Source: Armatimonadota bacterium
GTDB lineage: Bacteria; Armatimonadota; Fimbriimonadia; Fimbriimonadales; ATM1
Direction of reading: 5' to 3'
DNA: 64,000 bases
Assembly: GCA_003577165.1 (NCBI GenBank)
Contig: QEUM01000001.1
Location: 124,001 to 188,000, forward strand
The translations under genes were made by a program, and so were the position numbers. The notes under the pieces were generated by a model that had not been told where the DNA came from, made no database searches, and saw only the letters and a program-made list of their open reading frames with translations. Positions 50,339-60,821 of the stretch are shown here, in pieces (position 1 is the first letter of the stretch; every line of letters starts with the position of its first letter).

Positions 50339-51254
50339 TTGCCACCTCCAACGCTGACCGAACGGAGTCCACGTCTCGCTTCATCTGTGCTGCGAGTTCT
50401 TCCAATGAATCGAAGCGGGCCTCGTCGCGTATGCGAGACCAGAAACTCAGGCTGAGCGCGTTTCCATAGAGAGAGAATTCTTCCCAATCCAATAGGTGCG
50501 CTTCAATGGCGAATCCGGCGTCTTCGACGGTGGGCCGTTCCCCGATTGAAATCGCCGCGTCGAACGTAGCGCCGTTTGTGTGCGCTTGGCCCGCGTAGAT
50601 GCCGATTCTCGGAAGAACCTGATCGTGCAGCGGCGCCAAGTTCGCGGTTGGGATTCCGAGTGTCTTCCCCAATTGCCGTCCAGGAACGACTACTCCGGTG
50701 AGAGTGTAGGGCGCGTCGAGAAGTCTCCTTGCGAATGCGACATCGCCTTCACGGACCAGATTGCGTATTCTGGTGGAGCTGACTCGTTCGCCGTCCATCT
50801 CGACAGGCGGGACGACGATCGTCTTACAGCGCTGCCGAATCCAATCTTTGTCTCCCTCTCGATTGTGTCCAAACGCGAAGTCTTCGCCGATGACGATCGT
50901 CTCCGCCTTGAGTTTGCCTTTCAGAGTTTTGTCGAAGAACTCTTGCGCTGTCGTCTTCGCTGTCTCCGCCGTGAACGGCAGGACGACGGCAACGTCAAGG
51001 CCGAGTTTCGCGAATTGCGTCAATACGGCGTCAGGCGCAGAGATCAGTTGCGGCTTCCTCTCAGGTCTGAGGACCGCGAGAGGGTGCTGATCGAAGGTGA
51101 CGACGATGGCGGGGCGGCCATGGGCGCGAGCATCGGCAATCGCCGTCCGCAGCACCTGCTGGTGCCCGAGATGCACGCCATCGAAAACGCCGATGCAGAC
51201 CGTCGAAGACGGCCACTCGCCGGTCAGCGCTGACACGCCGTACACCGTCCTCAT
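50328..51254 (-). CDS. ribF: Bifunctional riboflavin kinase/FAD synthetase
   Basis: A 308-residue RibF. The N-terminal FMN adenylyltransferase module has 'CIGVFDGVHLGHQQVL' (HxGH nucleotidyl-transferase motif), 'FAFGHNREGD' and 'VSSTRIRNLVREGDV'. The C-terminal kinase module has 'GRQLGKTLGIPTANL', 'GIYAGQA' and 'EFSLYGNALSLSFWSRIRDEARFDSLEEL'. It phosphorylates riboflavin to FMN and adenylates FMN to FAD. A TACACT -10 lies 10 bases upstream of ATG 51254 with no Shine-Dalgarno. truB and rpsO, its common neighbours, are absent. Confidence 0.96.
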   Translation of the reverse strand: MRTVYGVSALTGEWPSSTVCIGVFDGVHLGHQQVLRTAIADARAHGRPAIVVTFDQHPLAVLRPERKPQLISAPDAVLTQFAKLGLDVAVVLPFTAETAKTTAQEFFDKTLKGKLKAETIVIGEDFAFGHNREGDKDWIRQRCKTIVVPPVEMDGERVSSTRIRNLVREGDVAFARRLLDAPYTLTGVVVPGRQLGKTLGIPTANLAPLHDQVLPRIGIYAGQAHTNGATFDAAISIGERPTVEDAGFAIEAHLLDWEEFSLYGNALSLSFWSRIRDEARFDSLEELAAQMKRDVDSVRSALEVASAG

Positions 51255-51264
51255 GGGGCATTTG

Positions 51265-51270
51265 AGTGTA
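51265..51270 (-). promoter_or_regulatory. Candidate -10 of ribF (leaderless)
   Basis: On the minus strand GGTACACT ends 10 bases before ATG 51254, predicting a leader of about 3 bases. The hexamer lies in the gap after uvrA's stop. Confidence 0.45.
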
Positions 51271-51271
51271 C

Positions 51272-54163
51272 CTATCGGACGCGAGACTTGGCCTTCGCTG
51301 GGGCCCGTGCTTTCGGGGGCCGCCCATTACGACTTCCGCCGAGAACCTTCGCGAGGAACTTACTCGTGTAGCCTTTTCCGGAGGCCGCCACTTCCTCCGG
51401 CGTGCCCTCGGTGACGATTCGGCCGCCTTCTTCGCCGCCTTCCGGTCCGAGGTCAATGATCCAGTCGGCTGTCTTGATGACGTCCAGATTGTGCTCGATG
51501 ACGAGCACTGTGTTTCCTTGTTCCACGAGTTGGTGGAGCACCTTCAGCAGACGGCGGATGTCTTCGAAGTGAAGGCCCGTGGTGGGCTCATCGAGAATGT
51601 AGATGGTGTTTCCCGTCGCCCTCTTGCTCAACTCCGTCGCAAGTTTGACTCGCTGAGCTTCCCCCCCGGAAAGCGTCGTTGCGGGCTGCCCCAGCTTCAC
51701 GTAACCGAGGCCGACTTCGTCGAGCGTGTGGATCTTGCGGAAGATCTTCGGAACCGACTTGAAGAACTCGAGCGCCTCGGAGACTGTCATGTCGAGGACG
51801 TCGGCAATGTTCTTGCCTTTGTATCGCACCTCAAGCGTTTCTCGGCTGTAGCGCTTCCCCTTGCAGATTTCGCACGGAACATAAACGTCAGGGAGAAAGA
51901 CCATCTCGATCTTGATGATTCCGTCTCCTCGGCATGCCTCGCAACGGCCACCTTTGACGTTGAAGGAGAACCTCCCCTGGGTGTAGCCTCGGACTTTAGC
52001 ATCTTGAGTCATTGCGAAGAGTTCGCGAATCATGTCGAACACACCCGTATAGGTGGCGGGGTTGCTTCGTGGCGTTCGGCCGATTGGAGATTGGTCGATG
52101 TCCACGACCTTGTCCAGGTGCTCGAGGCCCGCGACATCTTTATGGTCTTCCCACACTCCGCGGGTGCCGTAAATCTCATAGAGCAGGCGCGGATAGAGCG
52201 TGTCTTGGATGAGCGTAGACTTTCCGGACCCAGAGACGCCCGTCACGCACACGAAGGCGCCGAGGGGGACGTTTAAGTCGATGTTCTTGAGGTTGTTGCC
52301 TTTCGCGGCGCGAAGGGTCAGCCAGTGTCCGTTCGCCGATCTGCGAACGAGCGGCACTTGAATTGAGCGCTCGCCTTTGAGGTACTGCGCAGTGAGCGAA
52401 TTCGATGCGAGGACCTTCTGCAGGGGGCCCTGTGCGACGATTTCACCGCCATGCTCGCCCGCTCCCGGCCCCATGTCGATCACCCAATCCGCCTCACGGA
52501 TCGTGTCTTCGTCGTGTTCGACGACGATTACCGTGTTGCCCAATTCTCTCAAGCGCTTGAGGGTGTCGATCAGCTTCCGGTTGTCCCTCTGATGCAGCCC
52601 GATGCTTGGTTCGTCGAGGATGTATACGACTCCCATCAGCCCAGAGCCGATCTGCGTTGCGAGGCGAATGCGCTGCGCTTCACCGCCAGCGAGGGTACGC
52701 GCGGTGCGACTGAGCGTCAAGTAGCCAAGGCCGACGTTTTCAAGAAAGCCGAGTCGCTCCGCGATCTCTCGTATCGCCCTATCCCCAATCGCCTTTTGCC
52801 GCTGTGACAATTTCCTGGGCAGTTCCTTGAAGAACTGCAGCGATTCGGTGATGGACATCTGGGTCACTTCGGCGATGTTCTTGCCTGCCAAGGTGACGGC
52901 CAGCGATGAGGGCTTCAACTTCTGTCCCCGGCACTTGGGGCAGGCGCGCGTGGACATGTACTGCTCAAGGTCCTGCTTAACCCACTCGCTCTCGGTGGAC
53001 TCGTATTTCTTCTGCAGGCTGCGAATCACCCCGTCCCACTGCGTGGAGAACTTGCGCGTACGGCCCGCACCATAACGGATTTCGACCGTCACGGGCTTTG
53101 GAAACCCGTAGAAAACGGCTTCTCGCTGCTCCTTAGTCAGTTTTGCGAAGGATTGATTCGCGTCGAATCCCATCGCGCGGCCGAGAGCGTCGAGAACGTT
53201 GGGCCACCAGTCCTTGAGTTCTCCGTTCTTATGCACGAATGGGGCGATCGCTCCGCCCCTAACGGGAAGTTTGGTATTCGGGACGATGAGTTTCGGATCG
53301 AACTCGGTCTTCGTTCCCAAACCATTGCACTCTTCGCACGCTCCATAGGGCGAGTTGAAAGAAAAAGTGCGCGGCTCGACTTCTCCGAGCGAGATTCCGC
53401 AGTCTGGGCACGAGAGCTGTTCACTGAAAAGACGCTCTTCTCCGTCAACTTCGGAAATGGTGACGAGGCCGCCACCGAGTTTGAGCGCAGACTCGATGGA
53501 CTCCGCGACTCTTTGTTCGATTCCCTCTTTGACGACGATGCGATCTACGACGACTTCGATCGTGTGTTTCTTGTACCGATCCATCGGGATGTCGTCCGTG
53601 ACTTCGTACATCCGTCCATCCACGCGAACTCGCACATATCCAGCGTGTTGGACGGAAGCGAGTTCCGTGCGAAACTCGCCCTTTCGGTCTCGGACGATGG
53701 GCGCGAGGATTTGGAGTTTCGCCCCCTCGCCGAAGGCGTGCGCCGCGTCGACAATCTGCTCGACCGACTGGCGTTGTATCGGCCTTCCGCACCCGGGACA
53801 GTGGGCAATGCCGGCCCGCGCGAACAGAATTCGCATGTAGTCGTAGATTTCGGTGACGGTGCCGACCGTTGACCGCGGGTTTCGCGATGCGGACTTCTGG
53901 TCAATGCTGACTGCGGGCGACAGGCCGTCGATGTGGTCCACATCCGGCTTGTCCATCTGACCGAGGAACTGTCGAGCGTACGCAGACAGGGATTCGACGT
54001 AACGCCTTTGCCCCTCGGCGTAGATCGTGTCGAAGGCCAGCGAGGACTTTCCGGAGCCGCTGAGGCCGGTGATCACAACGAGTTTGTCCCTCGGAATCTC
54101 CACATGGAGGTTCTTGAGGTTGTTCTCGCGGGCCCCGTGAACTACGATCTTGTCCTGTGGCAT
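51272..54163 (-). CDS. uvrA: Excinuclease ABC subunit A
   Basis: A 963-residue UvrA, the usual length. ATG 54161-54163 gives '[18 protein letters not shown]', the normal N-terminus; the frame upstream to 54241 is extra. ABC domain I has Walker A 'GLSGSGKSS' and '[22 protein letters not shown]'. Domain II has 'GVSGSGKST' and '[22 protein letters not shown]'. Zinc modules are visible as '[10 protein letters not shown] ... CEECNG', 'CPKCRG' and '[11 protein letters not shown] ... CEICKGKRY'. It recognises bulky DNA lesions and loads UvrB. It is monocistronic with a leaderless-type -10. Confidence 0.98.
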   Translation of the reverse strand: MPQDKIVVHGARENNLKNLHVEIPRDKLVVITGLSGSGKSSLAFDTIYAEGQRRYVESLSAYARQFLGQMDKPDVDHIDGLSPAVSIDQKSASRNPRSTVGTVTEIYDYMRILFARAGIAHCPGCGRPIQRQSVEQIVDAAHAFGEGAKLQILAPIVRDRKGEFRTELASVQHAGYVRVRVDGRMYEVTDDIPMDRYKKHTIEVVVDRIVVKEGIEQRVAESIESALKLGGGLVTISEVDGEERLFSEQLSCPDCGISLGEVEPRTFSFNSPYGACEECNGLGTKTEFDPKLIVPNTKLPVRGGAIAPFVHKNGELKDWWPNVLDALGRAMGFDANQSFAKLTKEQREAVFYGFPKPVTVEIRYGAGRTRKFSTQWDGVIRSLQKKYESTESEWVKQDLEQYMSTRACPKCRGQKLKPSSLAVTLAGKNIAEVTQMSITESLQFFKELPRKLSQRQKAIGDRAIREIAERLGFLENVGLGYLTLSRTARTLAGGEAQRIRLATQIGSGLMGVVYILDEPSIGLHQRDNRKLIDTLKRLRELGNTVIVVEHDEDTIREADWVIDMGPGAGEHGGEIVAQGPLQKVLASNSLTAQYLKGERSIQVPLVRRSANGHWLTLRAAKGNNLKNIDLNVPLGAFVCVTGVSGSGKSTLIQDTLYPRLLYEIYGTRGVWEDHKDVAGLEHLDKVVDIDQSPIGRTPRSNPATYTGVFDMIRELFAMTQDAKVRGYTQGRFSFNVKGGRCEACRGDGIIKIEMVFLPDVYVPCEICKGKRYSRETLEVRYKGKNIADVLDMTVSEALEFFKSVPKIFRKIHTLDEVGLGYVKLGQPATTLSGGEAQRVKLATELSKRATGNTIYILDEPTTGLHFEDIRRLLKVLHQLVEQGNTVLVIEHNLDVIKTADWIIDLGPEGGEEGGRIVTEGTPEEVAASGKGYTSKFLAKVLGGSRNGRPPKARAPAKAKSRVR

Positions 54164-54173
54164 CGACCGGGCG

Positions 54174-54179
54174 ATTCTA
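54174..54179 (-). promoter_or_regulatory. Candidate -10 of uvrA (leaderless)
   Basis: GGTAGAAT on the minus strand ends 10 bases before ATG 54163, with no ribosome site. Confidence 0.45.
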
Positions 54180-54245
54180 CCGCAAGCATGTAGACGCACG
54201 GCTACCTGTCCGGAGGGGCTGATACGGAACCTGGACCCCATCGTC

Positions 54246-54251
54246 TATGCT
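54246..54251 (+). promoter_or_regulatory. Candidate -10 before ATG 54257 (leaderless)
   Basis: TATGCT ends 5 bases before the ATG at 54257; the transcript would begin on the start codon. Confidence 0.3.
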
Positions 54252-54256
54252 CATAC

Positions 54257-54712
54257 ATGGCGCGGAATCTCCTCATCGCTTTCCTGCTATTGGCCGGAGC
54301 CGCGATCGTCGGCGTCCAGATCGAACCCCCGAAGGGGTTTACCAAGATGCTCTGGCACAGGCCGAAGGAACTCGTGAAGGCGAAGAACTTGGACTTCGCC
54401 TACGTGAAGATCAAGCCGCCTGGCCTCGACCGCGAGGTCTGGCTGACCATCGGGTCGGTGCCGAGGAACGCGGCCAGGTGGACGGTGACCCTCGACACGA
54501 CGTTCAACGACAACATGGACGACGACGCTTCGGTCGAGACCGGCGAGCCCGAGTCCAATGGATTCCGGAGCGTGCGGCGATTTGCGAAGGGCGAGTGGAC
54601 CGTGGGGGACAAGAAGTTCAAGTGGAAGTTCGAATTCCGGGACGACTTTCTTGGCCCCGCGGCGCGGATCGACGATTCGCGAATGATCTCCGTGAAGATC
54701 TCGAAGGACTGA
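54257..54712 (+). CDS. Small exported protein of unknown function
   Basis: A 151-residue protein with an N-terminal hydrophobic segment (MARNLLIAFLLLAGAAIVGVQ) acting as signal or anchor. The mature part contains 'FTKMLWHRPKELVKAKNLDFAYVKIKPPGLDREVWLTIGSVP' (quoted in part: 'NLDFAYVKIKPPGLDREVW') and later 'SVRRFAKGEWTVGDKKFKWKFEFRDDF', beta-strand-like and strongly basic. No family is assigned. It stands alone, divergent from uvrA. Confidence 0.6.
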   Translation: MARNLLIAFLLLAGAAIVGVQIEPPKGFTKMLWHRPKELVKAKNLDFAYVKIKPPGLDREVWLTIGSVPRNAARWTVTLDTTFNDNMDDDASVETGEPESNGFRSVRRFAKGEWTVGDKKFKWKFEFRDDFLGPAARIDDSRMISVKISKD

Positions 54713-54765
54713 TTCAGTCCTGTTTTGCGCAACTGAAGCGTGCAGGCGCGCCGAGACCGAACCGG

Positions 54766-55926
54766 CTACGCCCCGGCAAGCGGGATGGCGGTCAGTCTGC
54801 GCTCCGACGGGCTCGGCTCCGGCTCGTCGCGAACGATCTCGTTGTAGTGGCTGTCTCGCTCCACTGGGATTCGTCCAGCTTCTCGGATCATCGCGATCAT
54901 GTTCGCAGGGTTGAGTGACTGCGATTTGTTACCGAACTCTCCTTCTTTGTACGTGATCTCATACTCAAGGACCGTTCCGTCGCAGTCGTCTGCGCCATAC
55001 CAAAGCGCGACTTGAGTTACGGCCGGCGTGTTCATGATCCAGAAACTCTTGATGTGATCGAAGTTGTCCAGCATGAGCCTACTGACGGCGATGTTCCTGA
55101 GGTCGTCGTTCCCAGTCGGAGGAGCGATGTGCTCTAAGTCCGTTTTCTCCGGGTGGAAGGACAGAGGCGTCATGCAAAGGAAGTGACCCGTCTCATCCTG
55201 CAACTCCCGCAGTTGAATTAGGTGATCCACTCGTTCCTCTACCGTTTCGATGTGTCCGTACAGCATGGTGGCGTATTGCGTCAGGCCCAGTCTCGCGGCG
55301 ATGCGCGCAACCTCTTTCCACTCTTCGCCGTTGAGCTTTCTGCCGAAGAGTTCCTCATGCACGCGGTCACTGAGGACTTCGATGCCCCCTCCCGGAAGCG
55401 CGTCCAGTCCAGCGCTGATAAGATCGCGAAGCGCTCCCTCGATGGTCGTCTTGCCGACTCTCGCGATTTCGACGATCTCGACGGCGGTGAAGGCCTTTAC
55501 GTGAACGCCCGGGCGTTCTTCTTTGATCGTCCGGATGAGATCGAGGTAGTACGTATACGGTAGGCGAGGGTTGATGCCACCGACGCTGTGAACCTCCGTA
55601 ATCGGCACATGCTTGTATCTGCGAATGGCCGCCCTCACTTCGTCGAGGCTCATCTCATAGGGATCGGGCCCGCCCTTCTTCGCATAGAACGAGCAGAACT
55701 TACAAAATTTGTTGCAGATGTTCGTGTAATTGATGTGCTGGTTTCGAACGTAGTACGCGCGGTCACCGTGCTTCCGTTCGCGAACGATGTTCGCTAACGC
55801 TCCGACTGCAGGCAGGTCGGGGTGGTGGTACAAGAGGATCCCGTCCTCGCGACTGAGGCGCTCGCCGGACTCCACTTTTTGGAGAATCGGCTGCAGGTCG
55901 CTCGGGATCATGGTCTCGTGGTTCAT
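54766..55926 (-). CDS. mqnE: Aminodeoxyfutalosine synthase MqnE
   Basis: A radical SAM enzyme of about 386 residues. The frame opens further upstream. ATG 55924-55926 or ATG 55909-55911 are preferred because a perfect TATAAT sits at 55950-55945. The cluster motif is C-x-x-x-C-x-x-C in 'NICNKFCKFCSFYAKKGG'. 'EVHSVGGINPRLPYTYY', 'LDALPGGGIEVLSDRVHEE', 'YATMLYGHIETVEERVDHL' and 'VSRLMLDNFDHIKSFWI' match MqnE rather than MqnC. It joins SAM and 3-[(1-carboxyvinyl)oxy]benzoate in the futalosine pathway to menaquinone. Other mqn genes are not in the window. Confidence 0.93.
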   Translation of the reverse strand: MNHETMIPSDLQPILQKVESGERLSREDGILLYHHPDLPAVGALANIVRERKHGDRAYYVRNQHINYTNICNKFCKFCSFYAKKGGPDPYEMSLDEVRAAIRRYKHVPITEVHSVGGINPRLPYTYYLDLIRTIKEERPGVHVKAFTAVEIVEIARVGKTTIEGALRDLISAGLDALPGGGIEVLSDRVHEELFGRKLNGEEWKEVARIAARLGLTQYATMLYGHIETVEERVDHLIQLRELQDETGHFLCMTPLSFHPEKTDLEHIAPPTGNDDLRNIAVSRLMLDNFDHIKSFWIMNTPAVTQVALWYGADDCDGTVLEYEITYKEGEFGNKSQSLNPANMIAMIREAGRIPVERDSHYNEIVRDEPEPSPSERRLTAIPLAGA

Positions 55927-55944
55927 AGAGGGGGTCGAGAGCCC

Positions 55945-55950
55945 ATTATA
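55945..55950 (-). promoter_or_regulatory. -10 element of mqnE
   Basis: A perfect TATAAT on the minus strand, preceded by CG-GCG context, ends 18 bases before ATG 55926 (33 before ATG 55911). The -35 region is weak. Confidence 0.55.
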
Positions 55951-55996
55951 CGCGTGGTTGGGCCTGAGTATCTGACGGGCGAGGCGCCCGATAAGC

Positions 55997-56029
55997 GGCG
56001 GGCCGAGCGTCAAAGACGCTCGGCCCGCC
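55997..56029. terminator. Long hairpin between the subtilase gene and mqnE
   Basis: A perfect 15-bp stem (55997-56011 with 56015-56029, AAA loop) lies 19 bases beyond the subtilase stop. There is no T tract in either direction. Confidence 0.65.
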
Positions 56030-56047
56030 TACAGGGCAAAGACAAGT

Positions 56048-57193
56048 CTACTGAACCGACCGGAGCGCGTTGATGCGCTTGGTGGGGTAGCGGCCGAAGC
56101 CGCTGCTCACCGGGTCGCCCAGGGTCACGACGCGGTCTCGGACGACAGAGTTGCTCGTTCCGTACCTTGTCCAAACGAGAGCGGCCAAGCCGGCGACGTG
56201 GGGACCCGCCATCGAAGTGCCGCTCATGTACGCATAGCCTCCCGGATAGGTGCTCGCGATGGAGACACCCGGCGCGGCGCAATCAACCCACGAACCGTAG
56301 GTGCTGAACGACGCCCGTCTGTCGTTTTGATCCGTAGCCGCTACTGCGATGCACACGCTGTAGTAGGCCGGATAGTTCGGGCGCGTGTTGCCGTTGTTAC
56401 CTGCGGATGCGACGATGACTACGCCCTTGTTCCAAGCATATGTGCACGCGTTGGAAAGCGTTGTGCTTCCTGACGAACCGCCGAGGCTCATGTTGATGAC
56501 CTTCGCTCCGTTGTCGGCGGCCCAGATGATGCCGTCGGCGATCTCGCTGTGATAACCGCTTCCGTTATCGCCGAGGACTTTGCCGACCATCAACGGAGTC
56601 GACCAGCCGATGCTCGCCACGCCGATCGCATTGTTCGTGAGCGATCCGACAGTGCCTGCCGTGTGCGTCCCGTGACCATTCCCGTCTTGAACCGTATTCG
56701 CGCTCCCGTTGAGCACGGTGAAGTCTTTGGATAGCACGACCTTTCCCATCAAGTCAGGATGACCTTGGTCATAACCCGTGTCGAGGACCGCGACGGGAAC
56801 CGTCGGGAGGCCGATCGTGTAATCCCACGCCGCAGGCGCGCTGATCTTCGGAAGTCCCCACTGCAGTCCGTAATGTTGGTCGTTCGGAACGACCGTCGTT
56901 TGCGCGATGTAGTCGGGTTCCGCGAATTCAACGGTGGGAAGCGACTTGAAGAAGCGGACGGCTTCCTCGACGGTTGTGCCTTCCGCCAATACGACGCGCG
57001 TGACGCCCAGCCTTTGGACGGTTCCCGCTGGACGGGCCCCGATCAGCGAAGACTGGAGGAACGCCGCAAAGACTGACGAGTTCCGGAACTTGACCAGGAC
57101 TCGTCCCTCTGCGTACTCAGTGGCGGACTGCTGGGCGATCAGGCCCTGGATTAGGCCAAACAACGCGGCAACTGCCAAAAATCGGACTCTCAC
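56048..57193 (-). CDS. Secreted subtilisin-like serine protease (S8)
   Basis: A 381-residue exported protease with GTG start 57191-57193, ribosome site GAGGTGAGA and a signal peptide (FLAVAALFGLIQGLIAQ). An inhibitor I9-like propeptide covers about residues 25-95. The catalytic triad is intact: Asp in 'VAVLDTGYDQGHPDL', His in 'GNGHGTHTAGTVG', Ser in 'MSGTSMAGPHVAGLAAL', with the oxyanion Asn in 'VIVASAGNNGN'. There is no C-terminal sorting or P-domain. It probably acts extracellularly. It ends at a 15-bp hairpin upstream of mqnE. Confidence 0.93.
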   Translation of the reverse strand: MRVRFLAVAALFGLIQGLIAQQSATEYAEGRVLVKFRNSSVFAAFLQSSLIGARPAGTVQRLGVTRVVLAEGTTVEEAVRFFKSLPTVEFAEPDYIAQTTVVPNDQHYGLQWGLPKISAPAAWDYTIGLPTVPVAVLDTGYDQGHPDLMGKVVLSKDFTVLNGSANTVQDGNGHGTHTAGTVGSLTNNAIGVASIGWSTPLMVGKVLGDNGSGYHSEIADGIIWAADNGAKVINMSLGGSSGSTTLSNACTYAWNKGVVIVASAGNNGNTRPNYPAYYSVCIAVAATDQNDRRASFSTYGSWVDCAAPGVSIASTYPGGYAYMSGTSMAGPHVAGLAALVWTRYGTSNSVVRDRVVTLGDPVSSGFGRYPTKRINALRSVQ

Positions 57194-57315
57194 ATTCTCA
57201 CCTCGTTTTTGTACTTGCCTCCCCCGCCAAGCGGAGCGGGGAATGTTGGCATGATAACCGAAAGACGGCGATTCGGCAAGGGAATTCTCAGGCGCCGGCG
57301 AACCTCCAACCAGAT

Positions 57316-58380
57316 ATGCCTGGTCTACAAGCCCTCACCGCCTGCCTTGCTACAGTGGTTGCCACGGCGACTTGCGTGCCAGAAGGCCGTTCCCCAGGAA
57401 AAGAGCCGGCCCAGGCCGAGCCGGCGGGCGCAGTGGTCCTTATTCCCTTCTCCAAGGACGGCCTCTGGGGGTTCATGAACACGCAGTTCAAGCCGGTGGT
57501 TCCGGCCCAATACGACTCGGTCATGGACTTCAGCGAGGGATTGGCCGCGGTTTGGAAGGACGCGAAACTCGGTTTTGTCGACACCAAGGGCAAGGTCGCA
57601 ATACCCCTCCAATTCGAAGAGGCAGGAGACTTCTCCGAGGGCCTCGTGGCGGTTGCGAAGGGCGAAAAGGTCGGATACATCGACAAGACCGGGAAGTTCG
57701 TCATCGAGCCTCGATTCGATCCCGTCCCGGATCTATTCCCACTTCATCCCTTTAAGGGCGGCTTGGCGCTTGTCGCGAAGGGCGAGAAGGTGGGTTACAT
57801 CAACAAGTCGGGGCAGTGGGTCATTAACCCGACATTCGACTACGGTGAAGATTTTTCCGAAGGCTACGCGGTTGTTCTGAAGGGTGAAGACTCCTTCTTC
57901 ATTGACACAAAGGGAGCGCGTGCTTTTGGTTCGCGAAAGGCGGTTTCTGGATTTAGCGAAGGTCTCGCTGCGTTTTGGGAGAACAGGAAGGCGGGCGTAA
58001 TCGATCGAACTGGAAAGGTCGTCATCCCCGCGCAGAAGTTCGACCTGATCCGAGAATTTCACGGCGGCTTTGCGCAGGCGATCGTCGACGGCAAGTTAGG
58101 GTTCATCGACAAGACGGGAAGTTGGATCATCCAGCCTCAATACCACGCCTACAACGACAGCGATGAACCGCCCGCAGGCAACTTCTCGGAGGGCTTGGTA
58201 TGGGTGCAGCGAGACTCCGATGGCCTATGTGGGTACCTGGACAAATCCGGAAAGACAGTCATTCCGTTCCAGTTCACGAATGCAAACGACTTCGAACATG
58301 GCCTCGCATTCGTTGGGTTGGAGGAAGGCTACGCGTACATAGACAAGTCCGGAAAGATACTTTGGCGTGGGGAATATTAG
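57316..58380 (+). CDS. WG-repeat protein, probably a lipoprotein
   Basis: A 354-residue protein with an N-terminal signal and a possible lipobox ('VVATATC'). From residue 45 the sequence is a run of about nine WG repeats, each with 'GxxGxID..GK.vI...FD...dFsEGLA.V', for example 'GLWGFMNTQFKPVVPAQYD', 'KLGFVDTKGKVAIPLQFE', 'KVGYIDKTGKFVIEPRFD' and 'KLGFIDKTGSWIIQPQYH'. WG proteins form beta solenoid- or propeller-like surface structures of largely unknown role. It is monocistronic and divergent from the subtilase. Confidence 0.85.
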   Translation: MPGLQALTACLATVVATATCVPEGRSPGKEPAQAEPAGAVVLIPFSKDGLWGFMNTQFKPVVPAQYDSVMDFSEGLAAVWKDAKLGFVDTKGKVAIPLQFEEAGDFSEGLVAVAKGEKVGYIDKTGKFVIEPRFDPVPDLFPLHPFKGGLALVAKGEKVGYINKSGQWVINPTFDYGEDFSEGYAVVLKGEDSFFIDTKGARAFGSRKAVSGFSEGLAAFWENRKAGVIDRTGKVVIPAQKFDLIREFHGGFAQAIVDGKLGFIDKTGSWIIQPQYHAYNDSDEPPAGNFSEGLVWVQRDSDGLCGYLDKSGKTVIPFQFTNANDFEHGLAFVGLEEGYAYIDKSGKILWRGEY

Positions 58381-58420
58381 AATCCTCAGATGAGAGCGGG
58401 CATAGGCGACTCCGCTAGGA

Positions 58421-58426
58421 CATAAT
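58421..58426 (+). promoter_or_regulatory. Candidate -10 of glyA (leaderless)
   Basis: GGACATAAT ends 5 bases before ATG 58432, so transcript and translation starts would coincide. Confidence 0.4.
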
Positions 58427-58431
58427 CAGCC

Positions 58432-59715
<1,284 letters not shown>

Positions 59716-59721
59716 AGCGGG

Positions 59722-60819
59722 CTATTCCCCTCTTAGGTACTCGGCCCCGTACATCGCCGCCTGAGGCGCGACGGTGTCAATCGCGTTGGGCGCCAGGACG
59801 AATGCGAACTTCATCGGGAACTGTCCCGGCGGCGGATTGGGAGTGTAAGTGCTTGCGCCCCACGCGACGGCAGACGCGAATCCCCTGAAGTTGGAGAGCG
59901 TCGCGCCTGCGTAGGTGAGGACGGCTTCGAGGCGGCCGTTCAGGCCCCTGCGTCCATCGGCCGTAGCCATGCGGAACTCGCCCGTGAGCAGTCGTCGTCC
60001 GTTGGGCGCAGTTTGGATCGCGAACTTGCGCTCCAAGATTTCGGACGTTTTCCAGAAGTCCGGCTCGCCGCGCACGGCGTCGACGAACGCGAATCGGCAC
60101 AGTCTCGCGGCCAGCGCCGGTGGCACGTCCGATCCGCTGCGCAACTGCGCGGCCTCGTCGGAGAGTATCCAGACGTGATCGCGCTGTAGGTTCTCATTCG
60201 AGGGGTTCGAGTCCTTCGGGACCGGCGAGATCCGTGAATACATCCTGAGGACGATCGTGCCCGGTGGTGCTGCCGGGCTGACGTCTTTGAGTTCCGGGCG
60301 GGTGCCCGCTCGTTTCGGCGCCGCGAGGAAGGCAGAGCGCGCCTTGCGGAGCATGTCGAGAACGCGATCCACGTTGCGGTTGTTGTTGAATCCGAATGCC
60401 TGGCCGTCCGGGCCGATGACGTAGAAGCCCTGACTTGTGACGCCGTCACGAACGCGCGGATTGATCTGACTCACGGCGTGCATGAACCACTCGCCGGTCG
60501 GACTCCTTCGATTCTGAAGGTCGTGAGTGTTCCCCGCGAATGGAATGAAGTCGCGGAGAGCGGCGATCACGTCGTCATGCGAGAAGAGGAACCGACGGTC
60601 CCACAGACCGTTGTTTCACGTGCATCCCATCGGGTGCCCGTTCATGATCCAGAGGAAGATGGGCTTGCCGGTCGCCTCGGCCGCCGAAACCGCATCTTGG
60701 AGCCGGGTCCGCCACGGAATCGAGAGCCACTTCTCCTCTTCCGGCGAGGGCAGCACTTCAGCGATGCGAGCCTCGATGTCGAGGCTTAGGGGTGCGAGAG
60801 CCAGAGCGACCAGCAGCAT
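59722..60819 (-). CDS. Candidate selenoprotein: thioredoxin-like exported protein with in-frame TGA (Sec)
   Basis: Two frames annotated separately by naive translation are one gene interrupted only by TGA at 60616-60618. ATG 60817-60819 lies 2 bases after the DUF4139 stop and opens a signal-like segment (MLLVALALAPLSL). Upstream of TGA: 'PWRTRLQDAVSAAEATGKPIFLWIMNGHPMGCT', quoted as 'ATGKPIFLWIMNGHPMGCT'. Downstream, with no frame change: 'NNGLWDRRFLFSHDDVI', 'FIPFAGNTHDLQ' and 'SQGFYVIGPDGQ'. This is the layout of a thioredoxin-fold domain, with TGA two residues after a Cys, at the redox site. A bSECIS-like stem-loop follows at once. The C-terminal 200 residues are of unknown family. A nonsense mutation is the alternative. 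Confidence 0.72.
60588..60602 (-). promoter_or_regulatory. bSECIS-like stem-loop after the in-frame TGA
   Basis: On the minus strand GGGACC (60602-60597) pairs with GGTTCC (60593-60588), six pairs with one G-T, closing a GTC loop whose first base is G and lies 20 bases after the TGA. This is within the spacing usual for bacterial SECIS elements. An alternative stem (ACGGTC with GACCGT, loop TGTGG) overlaps it at 60611-60595. Confidence 0.6.
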
Positions 60820-60821
60820 GA

